Source of the DNA: Trifolium pratense
Taxonomy: Eukaryota > Streptophyta > Magnoliopsida > Fabales > Fabaceae
Assembly: GCF_020283565.1 (NCBI RefSeq)
Contig: NC_060059.1
Coordinates: 15,569,501 to 15,633,500, forward strand
Direction: 5' to 3'
Length of the DNA stretch: 64,000 nt
In this document: in pieces, positions 1-12,771 of the stretch
Layout of the letters: the number at the start of each line of letters is the position of its first letter
How positions within the stretch are numbered: the first letter of the stretch is position 1
The notes under the pieces: model-generated
What the model saw: the letters and a program-made list of their open reading frames with translations, nothing else
Database searches by the model: none
What the model was told of the DNA's origin: nothing
Translations under genes and position numbers: made by a program

Positions 1-519
1 ACTTCTATATTTCACATTTTATTCGTTGAATAATTCTATCTATCACATTGACTCCCTGAAAATGGATTTTTTTGAAAATATTTGTTCCAAATGTAACATT
101 TTCTATGTGCACTCATCTACGTCAGAATTCTTATCTCCGCTACTCACTCGTCAATCATCAATGTTTAGAATGGAACTATGTAGGGCTTCCCTAACTTTCT
201 ACTTTTAATGTGTAGATCTCATCTTAATTTATTCTCAATTATTATGTAGTATAAATACCATAATGTATAACTTTTGAGCATTAGATGTACATTGGCGAGT
301 TCTACCTTTGGGAGAACATTAACAAACATAAATTGTTACTTGCTAAATATATGTATCTATGTGTGTGTGCGCGTGAAGCAAATTGTGGCATGGCAGCTAC
401 CTTGCTGCTTTTTTGTCACTTTATAAAGTTAAGAAACAAAATACTAGAAACAAAAATGCTTCTGTAACTATAAACAATTAAGTATTTATAAAATAATATT
501 TTTAAAGAAAGAATATTAC
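1..519. other. Intron sequence of the 5-phosphatase, no exon seen
   Basis: After the donor at 519-518 (minus strand) the phosphatase must continue to its last exons. I find no continuation of its conserved C-terminus in bases 1-519, so this stretch is read as intron. It is AT-rich, with a short alternating GT run near 361-370. Confidence 0.55.
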
Positions 520-3500
520 CTCAAGCCACCTAGGCAAGCCAAAGGAACCTTTCAACTGATGGTTTGTTGCCTTCTTCTTATTCTCCATAACAGTAGACTC
601 CCCTTCGCAAATTATTTCAAACAAAGCATTGTCTTCTGTACATTTATTAGTAATACGCAAAATTAATGTGTCCTGGTTTTGAAGAATTATGTTGTTTGTA
701 CTTATAATAGTTTCAGGAATCTTGTACAATTCTTTCAGAAGACATTTTATTTTCTCATTTGACTCGAGAATTTCTCCGAACTCCTGTCTCCGTATTGGTT
801 CATCTACCCGAGCAATATCTGTAGAAAAGATGCAGCGCACAGGCTTGTGGTCACTATCTGTGACATCCATGCAGGCTTCGTACCTATTGAAGGTGTAACA
901 ACCCAACATTAATTAATAAGAAGTAATATTAATTAGTGGTGTGTATTGATATGGAATTAAGGAAAAGTGGTAAGCATAAGAGAAATTAATGGAATTAAAG
1001 ACAACTAGTAAGTGAGAGGAAGAGCTGGAGTGGCACTCTTGTGAATATAAACAAAAGCAAGGATTATTAATCTGTGTACACCAAAGGACATATAGAACCT
1101 TAATGCCTAAACTCTCCCATTTCTTCCTCTCACCTTGCAGTAACCAAACTCTCCTTTCACTCCCTTCCCCCTCACGCTGACAACAACAACACCTAACATC
1201 ACCCATTTTTCTCCAACCAAGTGTTTCTACACAAGATTAAGCAACCCACACCATGTTCATTCATTCAATTTTAAAGAACTTGACTTTATTCTCATCTCTC
1301 AATCTCTCACACGAATTCATCATCATCAACCAAAAAATCCCAATCTTTCACCTAATTGGATTTAAGTTCTTGCATGTACAAACCTATACTTCAAATCATC
1401 AATTGGAGCTAAGGTAAGCCACCAAACACCTTTTCTTGTTTTCATTAAGATTCAAGTTCAAATTCAGCAAGTGGGTTGTGTTGTGTTGCATGTGAGTTTT
1501 GATGGAATCAAGGGCTGTTGAGTACCAATTGGAAGATTAGAACCAAGGTGTAGATGCTTGAAGGCTAAGGAAGCAAGAAATAAGGAGAATTGAATGATAT
1601 AGCAAAAAGGTTTATGCATAAAAGGCGAGAAGCTTAGAGTATTCATTACTGAGTTCATCTTCAATTCAAGGTGGGTTTGTTTAACTAGAGACATGGCAAC
1701 CATAAGTTCAAAGCATAGGAATTTATAATTACTATGTTAGAAAAATTGATGAATTAGCTTAGCTTAGAAATGATATCATTTGAAATGCTTGAGTATTTCC
1801 CTTCCCCGTGCTCAAATGTGCCGTGTTAAGAGTTGTTTTAAGAACTTAATTAAAAAATATGTTGTTTTAAGGCCCGGATGAATCCCGGCTCGTACGGCAA
1901 AGGTCCTTTGATTATTAAACATTTTCACACACCATTTCAACATCAATTTTAGGATGGTTTAATGATAGTTTAGAGCTTATGACTTGTGCGAGTTTTCCGT
2001 ATATTTAGACACGTTAACGCCATATTCGATTGTGGTATTATATTGTGGTAATAATTTTTTATTTTTTTGGGGAGATTGTGGTAATAATTTAGAGTTGAAT
2101 GATTTCATAACAATTTACTTACTATTGAACTCTAAGCAATTAGCACAATGTATATAAAACCTTCAGTCGTCTACTGTGAGTTACCGTGTAAAGATGCATG
2201 AGAACATAAGCTATATTAGTTCCCCGGGATTGGTTGTTAACTAAGAACGTTATAATTAATATAGCTGATTAAGTAGTGGTTGGTCCCGAACCACAGATTA
2301 TGTAGCCTTGGGCTATGAGACTAGCATATGCTAGGAGAGATTGTACACTTTTAGTGAGAATCAGTTTAGTTAAATTGTGAGCTGAGGTGGTTCTCTGATC
2401 TACATTTAATATCAGGGACCATAGCACGGCCTTCGAGAACCGCTCACCTCGAAGTGGCTGTGAGTTGTAAAAACAACCAAGATAAGTTTGTGTGATACAC
2501 CTATTTATATTATGCTATTCTTTAATGAATATGAGTTACTAGTGATCAACTATTTGCAGGACCCTGGTGTTAGTACACCAAGTGGAGGGTAGTAAGAAAC
2601 TCACTGAGGCTTAGTAGTCTCACCCCACGATTATTTGATTATAGGTAACAGGTTGTTCGTTCAAGAAGTTAAGGATTGGACGAATCAGCGAGGCTAATGG
2701 AAGTCTGTTCGATGTTTAGCTGTTTCCAGCTTAAGAAACTCTTGTATAGGATAATGCCACGTATACATGTATTTATCAGTTATCTTGGCTCTGATGTAAA
2801 GTTTGTAACAGTTACATTATGACAGTTTATTCAGTTTAATTAAATCATGTATATTTGGTATTTCCTTCAGACTACCTTGTGTAAAAGATTAGTTTTATTT
2901 CCGCAATTTTAATGTTTCCCGATTCAGTTATGTGTGCTCCTATTGATATTCTAGATAAATCAATATGGGGTGTTATAGAAGGTAAGATGGTATGAATCAA
3001 AACAAAAGTTGGTACAAAAAGATGGTGCTTTCGCTCATGTTCGCTGAAATATTTTAGATAGTAATGCTACACAACCAGTAAAGGTTAAAATATATTTTAG
3101 CACTATATAAGACACTCATTTTCAATTGGATCACTAAATGTAAAAAGTTTTTCAATTTAGCCCCTATTTGTAATGTACAGTCATTTTCAATGTTGTCCTT
3201 AGCATCTATTGCCGCTTTGAAAATGTTACATTGACATGGGAGTTTTTGTGATGTCTAGGGTCAAGGTCGAATAGTGATGCATATCAGGACTAAATTTATT
3301 TATTTTTTATATAGGGGCCAATTTGAAAAAGTGTCACATATAGGGACCATAAATATATTTTACCCACAAGACAACTTGTCATGATGATGGGAACTTGTTC
3401 TAGAAATGTAAAGTTGCCAGTTTTAGAACTCTGTAATTCAATTGTGAATTGTTTCATAATTCTTATAATAAAGTTTCATGTCAATCCTCTGATATCAATA

Positions 3501-6500
3501 GAGGGGTCAGAAATCAGAACAGCATAATGAGTTAAGCAGATCATGCCAAGTAAAATGAGACTTAAATATGCACAAAGTCCTAATGGTAGAGTATTTTGAT
3601 CTGTATACACAAATGCAATAAACATATAAACTAGAGCACTTACTGCAATATTGAAGAGACAACAGGGTACTCCAAACTGCATTCAGCACCCAGAGAAGAG
3701 CGACTATCACGATACAAAATTCTGTCACACCAGGCAGGAATGCGTTTCTTTTCACCAGAATCATACCCTTCAAAAAAACATTTCGTACAAATCCAATGTC
3801 ATGCCCATATTAGAAACTCTAAAGCAGTTCTGATGACAGAGAATTCAAATATAAACAGCAGTTATTGTGGCTTAAAATGGTCTTTTCGCCTTTCAATTTA
3901 TAATTATAAACAGCAATTAAATCCTATTATTCAGAGTCTCTGCTATTTTTTCTTCCCCTTCCCCTTCCCAGCCCTACAGTTTCAGCAATTGATATAATGG
4001 AACCCATGAAGAGAACAGCAAAAATCATTATGAAGTGTGGCTGGGATTTGTCGTTTCATAAAATTATGCTTCTCTCGTTCTTTGTTATATCGTAGGATGC
4101 ATCCTGTGCATGTTATTGGAGCTGCATGATTTGCAGAAATGCTCTATTTGCCATAAATAGAGAAGAAATGCAACAGCCACGTTTTACGCTAGACTCTAAT
4201 TTCTTTTTCACTTTTTGATGATAAAGTTTCCCTTCTAGTTCAGTTTTCAGAGACTATTTGTGTGTGTGTGTGTGTTGGGGTACCAACCTGCCAAACCAGC
4301 TTGGTGTCGTTCAAACTTGTATGTGGGAGGAAAGGTTATTATTGCTTCACGCATTCCTTGGAAGGCATTGCCAGCTTCCATTTCTGCTCGAAGTTGGTCC
4401 CTTTCTCTAAGCCAATCAAAGCATCTTTGAGAAACAAAATCTCTTGCTTCATCATACGAAATGTCATCAAGTCGATAATTAAAATCACCAAGAAATACAA
4501 TCATGTCTGACTCAGATAACTCAGGCATCCCTTCTGCAGACTGGAAACCAATCTCAAGAATTAGTGCTTCATTCAACTATTTGAGTGCATAACTTAAAAA
4601 GAATAAAGTGCACAACATGTACATACATTTGCACCACGAAACATTGAAAAAGAAGATGAAGTTCCAACTGCAACATAAAGGACCAATGGCAAGCCAGATC
4701 TATAAACATGTCAAGATAAATACATGGATAAGGCAAGTGAGAAACAGTAATAGGCAAAGGCAAGGTACCAGGTGTTGCATTTAAAAGGTTTGTTGGCCGG
4801 CTGAAGGACATTGTCCGGTATACATGATCAAAATCTGAATTGCGACGACCAACTGCATCTAAATGTGCAGCAAAGTGACAATTAATAAAGCACATAATCC
4901 GACCATACACTCTAACCCTCAAACCAACAGCTCCCTGGTGAGACAGGCAATTCAGAAATAAATGGTCAGAATAACAAAAGATGGCAAAAAAAGATGAATA
5001 CCTTTGAAATAAAATATACTTTTCTGAAAAGCAGATTATTAGGGACTAAAAGTAAAAACACTCTATTTTTGTTAAATGTATGGACTAAAAATTAAAAAAG
5101 TTGTTATAGGGACCAAAGTCATATTTGATAAATTTTATATGGACAAAAAACACATCTAACCCTTTTTCTGAAAACACAGAAAAAATTGCCAAATGTCTCA
5201 GTTTCTCTCTTACAGGTTTCTGTCATTCCTCTTCCAATACTTTTTTGATTATGTTCAGCTTTTCATAGTTCTATTATTAATATTATATTTTTTTTATTTG
5301 AACGAAATAGAATCCATGGTTCAATATGGCACAGCTGACATGCCATGTGCCACGGTATTTTCTGGAGTTGCTGCCATTGGCCACCGTATGTCGTTGAAAA
5401 TAAAATAGTATAGATCATTGCTGAACAGGGATTTCCAATATTTGGAGCAAGCAAAATAATACCAAGTACACAGGAGCATATCATGTCATAACTGAGATAT
5501 CTCACGAGTTGTGACTGAAGAAGTAATATGTTAGATCAATTATTAATAAGCAATATGAAAGAAGAACTAGGAGGGTTGGGTTTGTTTCTTAATTGTTAGA
5601 AGTTATGGCAGCTATATTTAAATTATGGCAGTCATTTTTATGTAATTAGAATAAATAGAGAAGTTGCTGAAAAGAATAGGAGATGGTTATTTGATTGGAA
5701 ATTGGGAGGGAGAGACCAGGCTATTGAATTCTTGGAAGGGAGCGACCCAAGACTCGCAAATTTCTTGGGAACCCATTGTAATATTACTATTCTATAATCA
5801 ATAAAAGTTATTTCTATTATATTTATATGTTTTGGTCTATCATAAATTAAAAATATACATATAGGATCTATTAGTCTTCTCACAGATATAGGAAGTATTA
5901 TGTACTACCGATATCTGTGAGAAGACTAATAGATCCTATATGTGACTCAAAGTTTTATGTTGCATGAAATTCAAGCCAAGGCCTTCAACTAACATCATAC
6001 TGAATTCCAATAAGTAGATACAAGTAGAGAGAACCCGTGAAGTTTTTATGGGTATCTGATATTTTACTAGCAGACCTATCTGATATCCTTTATTAACGAA
6101 AACCAAGAAGCCAAACTAGCAATCTAGCATGCCAAGCAAAGCAGCAGAGCAAACACACCTACCTTATTTCCAATAGCACGTCCAAAACCACATGGAACTG
6201 CTGCCGCATCAACATCCCCAACATGAACTCTAATGTTCGTTTTAACCCTGAAGAATACAAAACCAACTACTATCAATGAGCAGACAAGGAAGAATTTAGA
6301 AAACAATGATATAAGTTCATTTCAGGATACAATAAGAGCCCAACCTTTAATGATCCATCCATATATTTCAAACCAAAATAGAATTTATAACAAGGAAAGC
6401 AGAAAAACAAAACCTGACATCTTGTACCCAACTAACTTAAAAAACCAATATATTTTCATACTATAACAAACAAAGGGTATTATTTCTGATATATTAATGG

Positions 6501-9500
6501 ATTCACCAGCTCACGTATATTCCTTCCTTCTCATAGTTACTCACCACACAGCAATGACCAATCCTGCAAGTTGCCTGGATCCAATACGTTCAAATGTTGA
6601 ACCTTCATCCAATGTTTTGTCTATCATATCCAGCCACCATTGCCCAGCAGAACTACCCTCCAGTCCTACCTATATGCTTGTTAGGGAGACATGTTAGGGA
6701 GGGTTATGCACAAAAATGGTTAGGCAAAGCTATTAGTTATATTGTGTGCAAGATACATAACAGGTGAGAGCATGCTCTCATGAGAGAAATTAATCTGATC
6801 ATCCATGAATTGTTACATGAACAGAGATTAATACCTCTCACTTATCATGCTTTAACAAATATGTTTTGCTTCAAAGTAATGCAGTTGTTGTTAATGATAC
6901 TAATATAGATGTGATGTACCAACTTTCTAGTATTTTTACATAAAACAATAACTTACAGTTTCTTTAGCTGCAGACATTGCAAGAAATCCAGCCCCCATTT
7001 CAACCTCTTGCAACCCAACAACAACAAGGCCAACATCTGAGGCCACAGAACCTAGCCATGAAGTAAGGGAATCTTGAGATGCTTTTCCTTGTCCAACATT
7101 CCAAGTGCCACTCAATATTTTTATGTTTTCTATTTTAGTATATAAAAATTCTTTGCCACCCAATTCTGAATGCAAAATGCTATCAAGAGGTCCTGGAGAG
7201 GTGATGTTCCATCCTCGTATGCCCCCGTGGTTACCCAAAGCAAATACATAGCCAACTCCAACTGTCAATTTTACAATTGGACAGCTATGAGCCACCCAAC
7301 CCCCAATCAGATTACCCTTGAGGTCCAATACCTGGACAATACCAGACACGTAACCTACCCAAATTTGCATGCCATAAGTACAAAAACATTGAACACCAAA
7401 TGAGTGGTAAAGAAAATCCTGTATGCGATTGCCATTTCCATCCCATTGCACTACCAAGCCACTTGAATACCCTGTCCAAATCATTCCATCAATTGTTACT
7501 ACAAGTGCTTCAGTTCTTCGATTATCATCCCCAAAGCCTCCCTTTGCTGCAACTCGACGAACAGCATCTGCTGCCCCCATGATGGCATTACGTGAGCGCT
7601 GAAGGAACCCAATGGAACTTTGTGCTTTGTCTTTCCTAGAACTTGAAACAAGCTCAACTGGAAAGTCTTGTATTGAGGACAAGTCCGATCGATTCTCCAT
7701 CTGGCCATCTGAATTGAAAACTTTCAGTAACTCTCTTGTACGGGCATCCCTGTACATTAATAAGCACTAGCTTATATTAAATTGACAGGTTGGAAAATAC
7801 ACTCACATGATGGGCAGTATCTAAGCACCAAGTCGTGCAGATAGAGAGAGACTAAGGATCAAATTACAATGAGGTCTCAGTCTATTTGATTTATTTATAC
7901 ATATCATGTACATAGGTTACCACCAGGAGAGCATGCATCAGAATAAAAATGGACACAGAATTCAGGATGTAGAACCACATAAAAATGTAATGTACTTGCA
8001 AATATCTAACATCATCGTTCTTACATGTGCTTATTTTCTAAGGATTCATATCATAGAATAAATATACAGTTATTAGCAAGAAGCAAGCTAGACCCTAGGA
8101 AATAACTAATTTGGCATACATATTGACACCAAGTGTATATATTAGACACTAACACTACCTAATAATTTGTTTATAGATTGCAGATTTAATCAATCCAACC
8201 ATTTAATCATAAGATATTATCTTCATGTTTACATATATAAAATTTTAGATGATTTAGAAAGCTACTAAAGGACATCAGTATGTCAATATTTCCACTTGGT
8301 GTATGTGGTCAAATCATGAGTATGTCTATGTCATTGTGGCTGCTCTACTAAACTTTAATCAACAAGCATCAAAACAATATCACCTAAAGAAAATTTTATT
8401 TCAGATACTAGATTAAGGAACAACCGTAAGCTTTTAGATGGATGCTGAAGAATCACAACTCCAGCACACGTCTCACACAAAAACTCGTGTGCTTGAACTG
8501 TAGACAATGTATAATTACCCACTTTCCCTTGAGCTAATGTTTGCGTTTATTATGAAAGACAGTGCCATCAATGATCAAATTACATAACATTTTGCTTTGT
8601 CTTAGAGGTTACTCTTTAGGATCAAACTTAGATACTGTGCTTAACTAATAACTAATACCACCTACAAAATATACACCAAATTAGGATGAAGCAATTTAGG
8701 TAGTTACTTTGATTTTATAGTGTAAAGCAGCAGGAATAGTACCTAGAATAATGCACCTAAGTTTTTGCATTTCTTTATTGAGTCATAAGATCAAACTCAA
8801 AATAATGAACCCCTTGACTTACTCACGGTTTATTAAGTCAAGAATTGGTTATTCATTAACCATCCTTTGAATATATATTTTTTTGGATAGGCAAATCTTA
8901 GTAATTAGTTATGTTAGTATTTTCTCCTTCACTAGGGTCTGGACCAGGTCCTCTAATTCTAACCCTTAGCTCAAACCAGTTGAAATACCCAACCCCCCCT
9001 TCTTTGAATATTGTTGATTTGAAATTATCCCAAAATAATTTGTGTGAGAGTGTATTTTAAGGCAATCTCCTAGCAAGACCCTTTTTTAAATTGACTTAAA
9101 CATGATTTTAGTTTCTAAAATTATGACTTTAGAAAAAATAATCCCTATTTGAATTTTATTCATTTTTAGTTTCTACACTTAACAAAAATAGTTTAAATGT
9201 ATCCCCTAAAAGCATATTATATCTTTTTGTCAAATGTAGGGGATAAAAATAGAACACATTTAACAATTCTTTTTTGGTTACAAGAGAGAAACACATTTAA
9301 CAATTCTAAAATAATATAATGTATATATGTGACAACTAGATATGAAAAATTATGAATTCCAATTATATCTCAAACCCTAGATATAAAAGAATCGGCCATG
9401 CTAATATTCATATGATACTAACACCAACGGAGGCTATTGTAGGAAATTAATCTCACCATAAAGCATATGAAAAATAACCCGCACTCCACACCTTTGCCTT

Positions 9501-11222
9501 TGAATTATCTGATACTAAGTACTTTACATCTGAAGTTAACATGTTATTGTAGCCATTTGTAGATAACTGGCTCCTCAAGTCAACATAGGACCTCTCCATA
9601 TATATGACAGCCATGTGCCTTTCCTCCTCTGTCAGGTGAATAGATTTTTCAACAGTCTCCCAAGGCCATATTTTTATAACACCTCCTTCAGAACCCGACC
9701 ACAGATCCCCTAGATCAAGTCAAGAAAAAAAAAAATGTATCACATTCACAACAAACATGTAAAGTAAGTTAGGATAAGCTTCTCAAGAATCATTAATAAA
9801 AAAAAAATCAAAATAAATTTGCAATAACAGTTAATCTTTCAATTAATGAGTTGAAATTATCTCCTTCATCACAAGTTTACCAGAAACTCTCTTGTTTAAC
9901 TTTAACCCCTCCATAAACATCTATAAGCTTATATGTACTTTTCTTCATCAGTAAAATACCCTAAACTATGTAGCACCAACACTTCTAATTTAAGGTGTGC
10001 TCGGTGTCCAACATGTGTCAGTGTCCGACACCGACACATATGATTACATTCAATTATGTCATTTTCTCAAATTGTTATTAGTGTCAACGTGTCAATGTCA
10101 GTGTTGTGTGCGGTGTATGTGCTTCATAGACCATAAAGTTATTCTAATGAAGAAAGAAACTAATCCAAAGTTGCTTATCTAGAAAAATGAAAAGAAACAA
10201 ATCCAAATTGGACCTAAATCAAACAACTACACATACTATTATTAGCAACCAACCTATTCCTAGAAACCTCCATGGCAATTACAAGTAACAATTCTAATAA
10301 ACTAACATTAGCTTGCTTACTAGTGTAATTACTATTCAAAACACATAAACAAAACCTTACTTAGAGAGCTGGTATATATTTGGTAAAAACGAATAAAATT
10401 TTCCAATCCAAACAAGCATCTGCATAACAACAAACAAAGAATAAAGAATGAAAAATAACCATAAGAAGTGATTGTAAGAGAAAGAACAGGTCCACGATGA
10501 GCATGCCAAGATAATCTTTCCTTGAAATGATTACTCCATTTGTTATTATCATTCAAATTCTGATAATCCATATTCCAACACCTAATCTTCCCGTCTTTAT
10601 GTCCACTCCAAACCAACCTATTCCCTTCATCCGCAACCAAACAAAGCGCCGGCGAAGTCCAAACCGATTCACGAAACGGCGCACTCTCTTCATCGCCACT
10701 TCTAACAACACCTTCTCCTCCAACACCATACCACGACGCGTATAGATCTGTAAAGTTCCAGAATCGGAGTCCGATTTCAGTAGCCGCCCAAAGTTGCGAC
10801 TCAGTCGCAACAATGTTCCTCAAAAACCGTCCAATCTGAGTCTCACGTAACGGATGAGGTCTCAATTCAAGACAGGGAGGTCGCGACGGATGAACCGCGG
10901 CACGTACAGGTGGTTTGAAGATTCCGGTACCGCCTCCTTTAGCGATGAATTCAGGTAAAGAAGTTTGACCGGAAATTGAGGTACGGCGGAGGTCGTGGTG
11001 GTCGGCGATCGTTAATTTACGGTCGAGGAATTGGAGCATGCAGTCGAGACGACGGTTGGTGGATTGAATTGAATTGGAAGATGAAACGTCGTCGTCGTCG
11101 GAAGAGAAAGATGAAGAGCGAGAGTATAAGAAAGTAGTGCGTTGAGGAGTAGTGTGTGAGAGTGGAGAAGATGAAGAAACGGCGTCGTTTTGATGAAGTG
11201 ATGATGATGATGATGGATCCAT
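520..11222 (-). CDS. Type II inositol polyphosphate 5-phosphatase with WD40 repeats (3' end off the window)
   Basis: Removes the 5-phosphate from inositol phosphates or phosphoinositides; the plant family with WD40 repeats is 5PTase12-14/FRA3. Visible exons on the minus strand: 11222-10460, 9709-9457, 7749-6957, 6669-6545, 6247-6163, 4934-4769, 4667-4627, 4540-4288, 3767-3644 and 883-520. They join in frame to 989 codons, all with GT-AG introns. WD40-like segments occupy about residues 100-520. All catalytic motifs are present: GTWNVGQG near 543, [11 protein letters not shown] near 575, [10 protein letters not shown] near 758, [10 protein letters not shown] near 833 and SDHKPVRC near 877. The start is the ATG at 11222, followed by a Ser-rich N-terminus usual for the group. 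Family members run somewhat over 1,100 residues, so about 100-150 C-terminal residues should lie left of base 1. The intron at 3643-884 is swollen by a long terminal repeat that ends next to the acceptor. Family assignment is strong; the exact paralogue is not determined. Confidence 0.95.
894..2977. mobile_element. Probable solo LTR of a Ty3/gypsy-type element
   Basis: The segment begins TGTAACAACCC and ends GGGGTGTTATA, imperfect inverted ends of the TGTAACACCC type common in plant Ty3/gypsy LTRs; the final CA appears mutated to TA. It is flanked by the 5-bp direct repeat GAAGG (889-893 and 2978-2982). No gag or pol coding sequence is visible in its 2,084 bp, so a solo LTR is the simplest reading. 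It lies in a phosphatase intron, four bases from the acceptor AG. The orientation of the parent element is not determined. Confidence 0.6.
3083..3363. mobile_element. Miniature inverted-repeat element
   Basis: The ends are GGTTAAAATATATTTTAG and, in reverse complement, GGGTAAAATATATTTATGG, about 280 bp apart and non-coding. The interior has phrases such as 'gccccta' and 'agggacca' that recur in short decayed relatives at about 5030-5163, 9070-9250, 32440-32590, 41280-41390 and 43822-43925. I infer a dispersed MITE family. No clear target duplication was found. Confidence 0.5.
5594..5850 (+). mobile_element. LTR-like remnant in a phosphatase intron
   Basis: This stretch reads like the end of a plant retrotransposon LTR: a TGTTAGAAG start, a GGGAGCGACCC-type motif, then a 'cccattgtaatatt' and 'caataaaagtt' polyadenylation-like run. 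No second LTR, primer-binding site or target duplication was recognised, so the family and the exact ends are uncertain. Confidence 0.35.
5857..5943. repeat. Perfect 33-bp inverted repeat (hairpin)
   Basis: Positions 5857-5889 are the exact reverse complement of 5911-5943. The 21-base spacer itself can pair further (GG...AGTA with TACT...CC). It lies in the phosphatase intron between the exons ending at 6163 and starting at 4934. In RNA of either strand it would form a long, nearly perfect hairpin. Confidence 0.85.
7750..9456 (-). other. Long phosphatase intron, no gene
   Basis: This 1.7-kb intron between the second and third coding exons contains only AT-rich sequence, with a decayed 'agtttct' type repeat around 9070-9250. 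I see no other coding or RNA feature. Confidence 0.6.
9968..10130. repeat. Dispersed 'GTGTCCGACAC' miniature element
   Basis: A block rich in GTGTC/GACAC words, with GTGTCCGACACCGACAC at its centre, lies in the first phosphatase intron. A diverged relative is at 49205-49335; both contain the phrase 'caattatgtcatttt' or a close variant. I infer a non-autonomous dispersed element; terminal repeats were not resolved. Confidence 0.5.
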
Positions 11223-12715
11223 TGTTATGCGGAGAGAATATAGGGACTTTGGATTTTCAGAAGTATGATTGAATTACTATCATTGATTGAGAGAATTTGT
11301 AGTGTGGGAATTGAGAATTGAAAATGAAAGCGTTTGGACAAAACTGTATATTGCAGCTGAAAAAACATGCTTGAAAAATGAACCACGCTGGCACCCTTTA
11401 TTTTATTTTATTTTTGGATACAACACCCTTTGTTTTACTAGATAAGATGATTTAATTAATTAAATATTTTTAAAGTTAGGTCATAAATGGAATGTACTAC
11501 TTAACATTTTAATCCAACGATCGATTTTGTAAAATTTGAATTCGTCATAATAATATGGACAACTTGTGCATCATGGAACATCATGGAAGGTTAGAATTGG
11601 CCACATATATATATAATGTTTCAAGTTGAAATGCATATTAAATTTAATTTATATATTCATTTTTTTTCTTTCTTTCTTTCTCTCTTGCATAATTTTTTTT
11701 TTCTCTTTTAGACTGGTTTCTTTTTCAGGTCAATTAATAAATTTTGGGTTACAAAAATAAGAGAAGTCGGACAAAAAGAATAGAAGATGATTCAAATCCT
11801 TCATTTATTTATCTTTTATTTATTGTTCATTTGAGTTTTAATAATATTTCATTTATATATATTTTTCTTATAAATAAATAAATAGATGGTAAATAAAGAG
11901 CATATAAAAGTCAACAAAACACATATTCTTGCTTATAAAAAAACGCATATTCTTCCTATCTTCTCTTCTTGTTTATCTTTTAAAGAGGGGTGATTTAGGG
12001 TCATTTTGATCCAAAATCACCACTCTTAATCGTTTTATATTTGTTTTTATTTAAATAAGTGAAATGTCACATAGATTAGAGTTTTCTTGTTTTATTTTGT
12101 GATTTCTTTGCCTCAGTGTGTCTCGTCTTCGTGCGGTGTTTGTTTGATCTCTGTCTTCGTGCAGTGCTTGTTTGCTTTTCTGTTTTTTGCGGCATTCATT
12201 TGGTTCAGATTGACAGATCAACTTGAATCATACTGATTCAACACAGATTCATCCTTTACGTTTTTAGCGACATTAAATTTATGTTTGTATCTGATGTATC
12301 AATCAATTTGAATGAATGAATATTTTATTTTAGTAAAAAAAATAAAGAGCATATAAATCGAACACACCCAAACTCATGTAAGCACAATGAGAGAACAATA
12401 AACAGGTCCAACTTGCAACCAACCAAAACTAGTATTACTTGTTGACCACAAAAGGGATCATCCTTACAACACACGCAACGCAAGACATGCATGTATGTAT
12501 TGTCTAAATCAATTAGGTAGTTATATTTTATACAAATAAAAAATTATGAGTTAAAGGCAATTAAAAATTATATTGCTCCGATTCGTATCTTCTATGCATT
12601 TAACTTCAAATGAAAACGTATACATAACTATAAAAAGTCGTCACCGGCTTCTTTGAGTTTTATAGAATAACATTTATATTTATATACTCTATTCTCATTT
12701 AAAGAACATAATATA
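11223..12715. other. Upstream region of the phosphatase with a dispersed repeat
   Basis: This is the presumed promoter and 5' UTR side of the phosphatase. At about 11985-12340 lies a repeat beginning 'aaagaggggtgattt' and containing 'cgtcttcgtgcggtg'; related copies are at about 24530-24770 (opposite strand) and 59255-59400. No gene is visible, and a specific core promoter cannot be assigned. Confidence 0.45.
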
Positions 12716-12771
12716 ATGGTCAGTAACTTAATTCAGTTGGCAAAAATATTACATTATATATATAGGATTGG

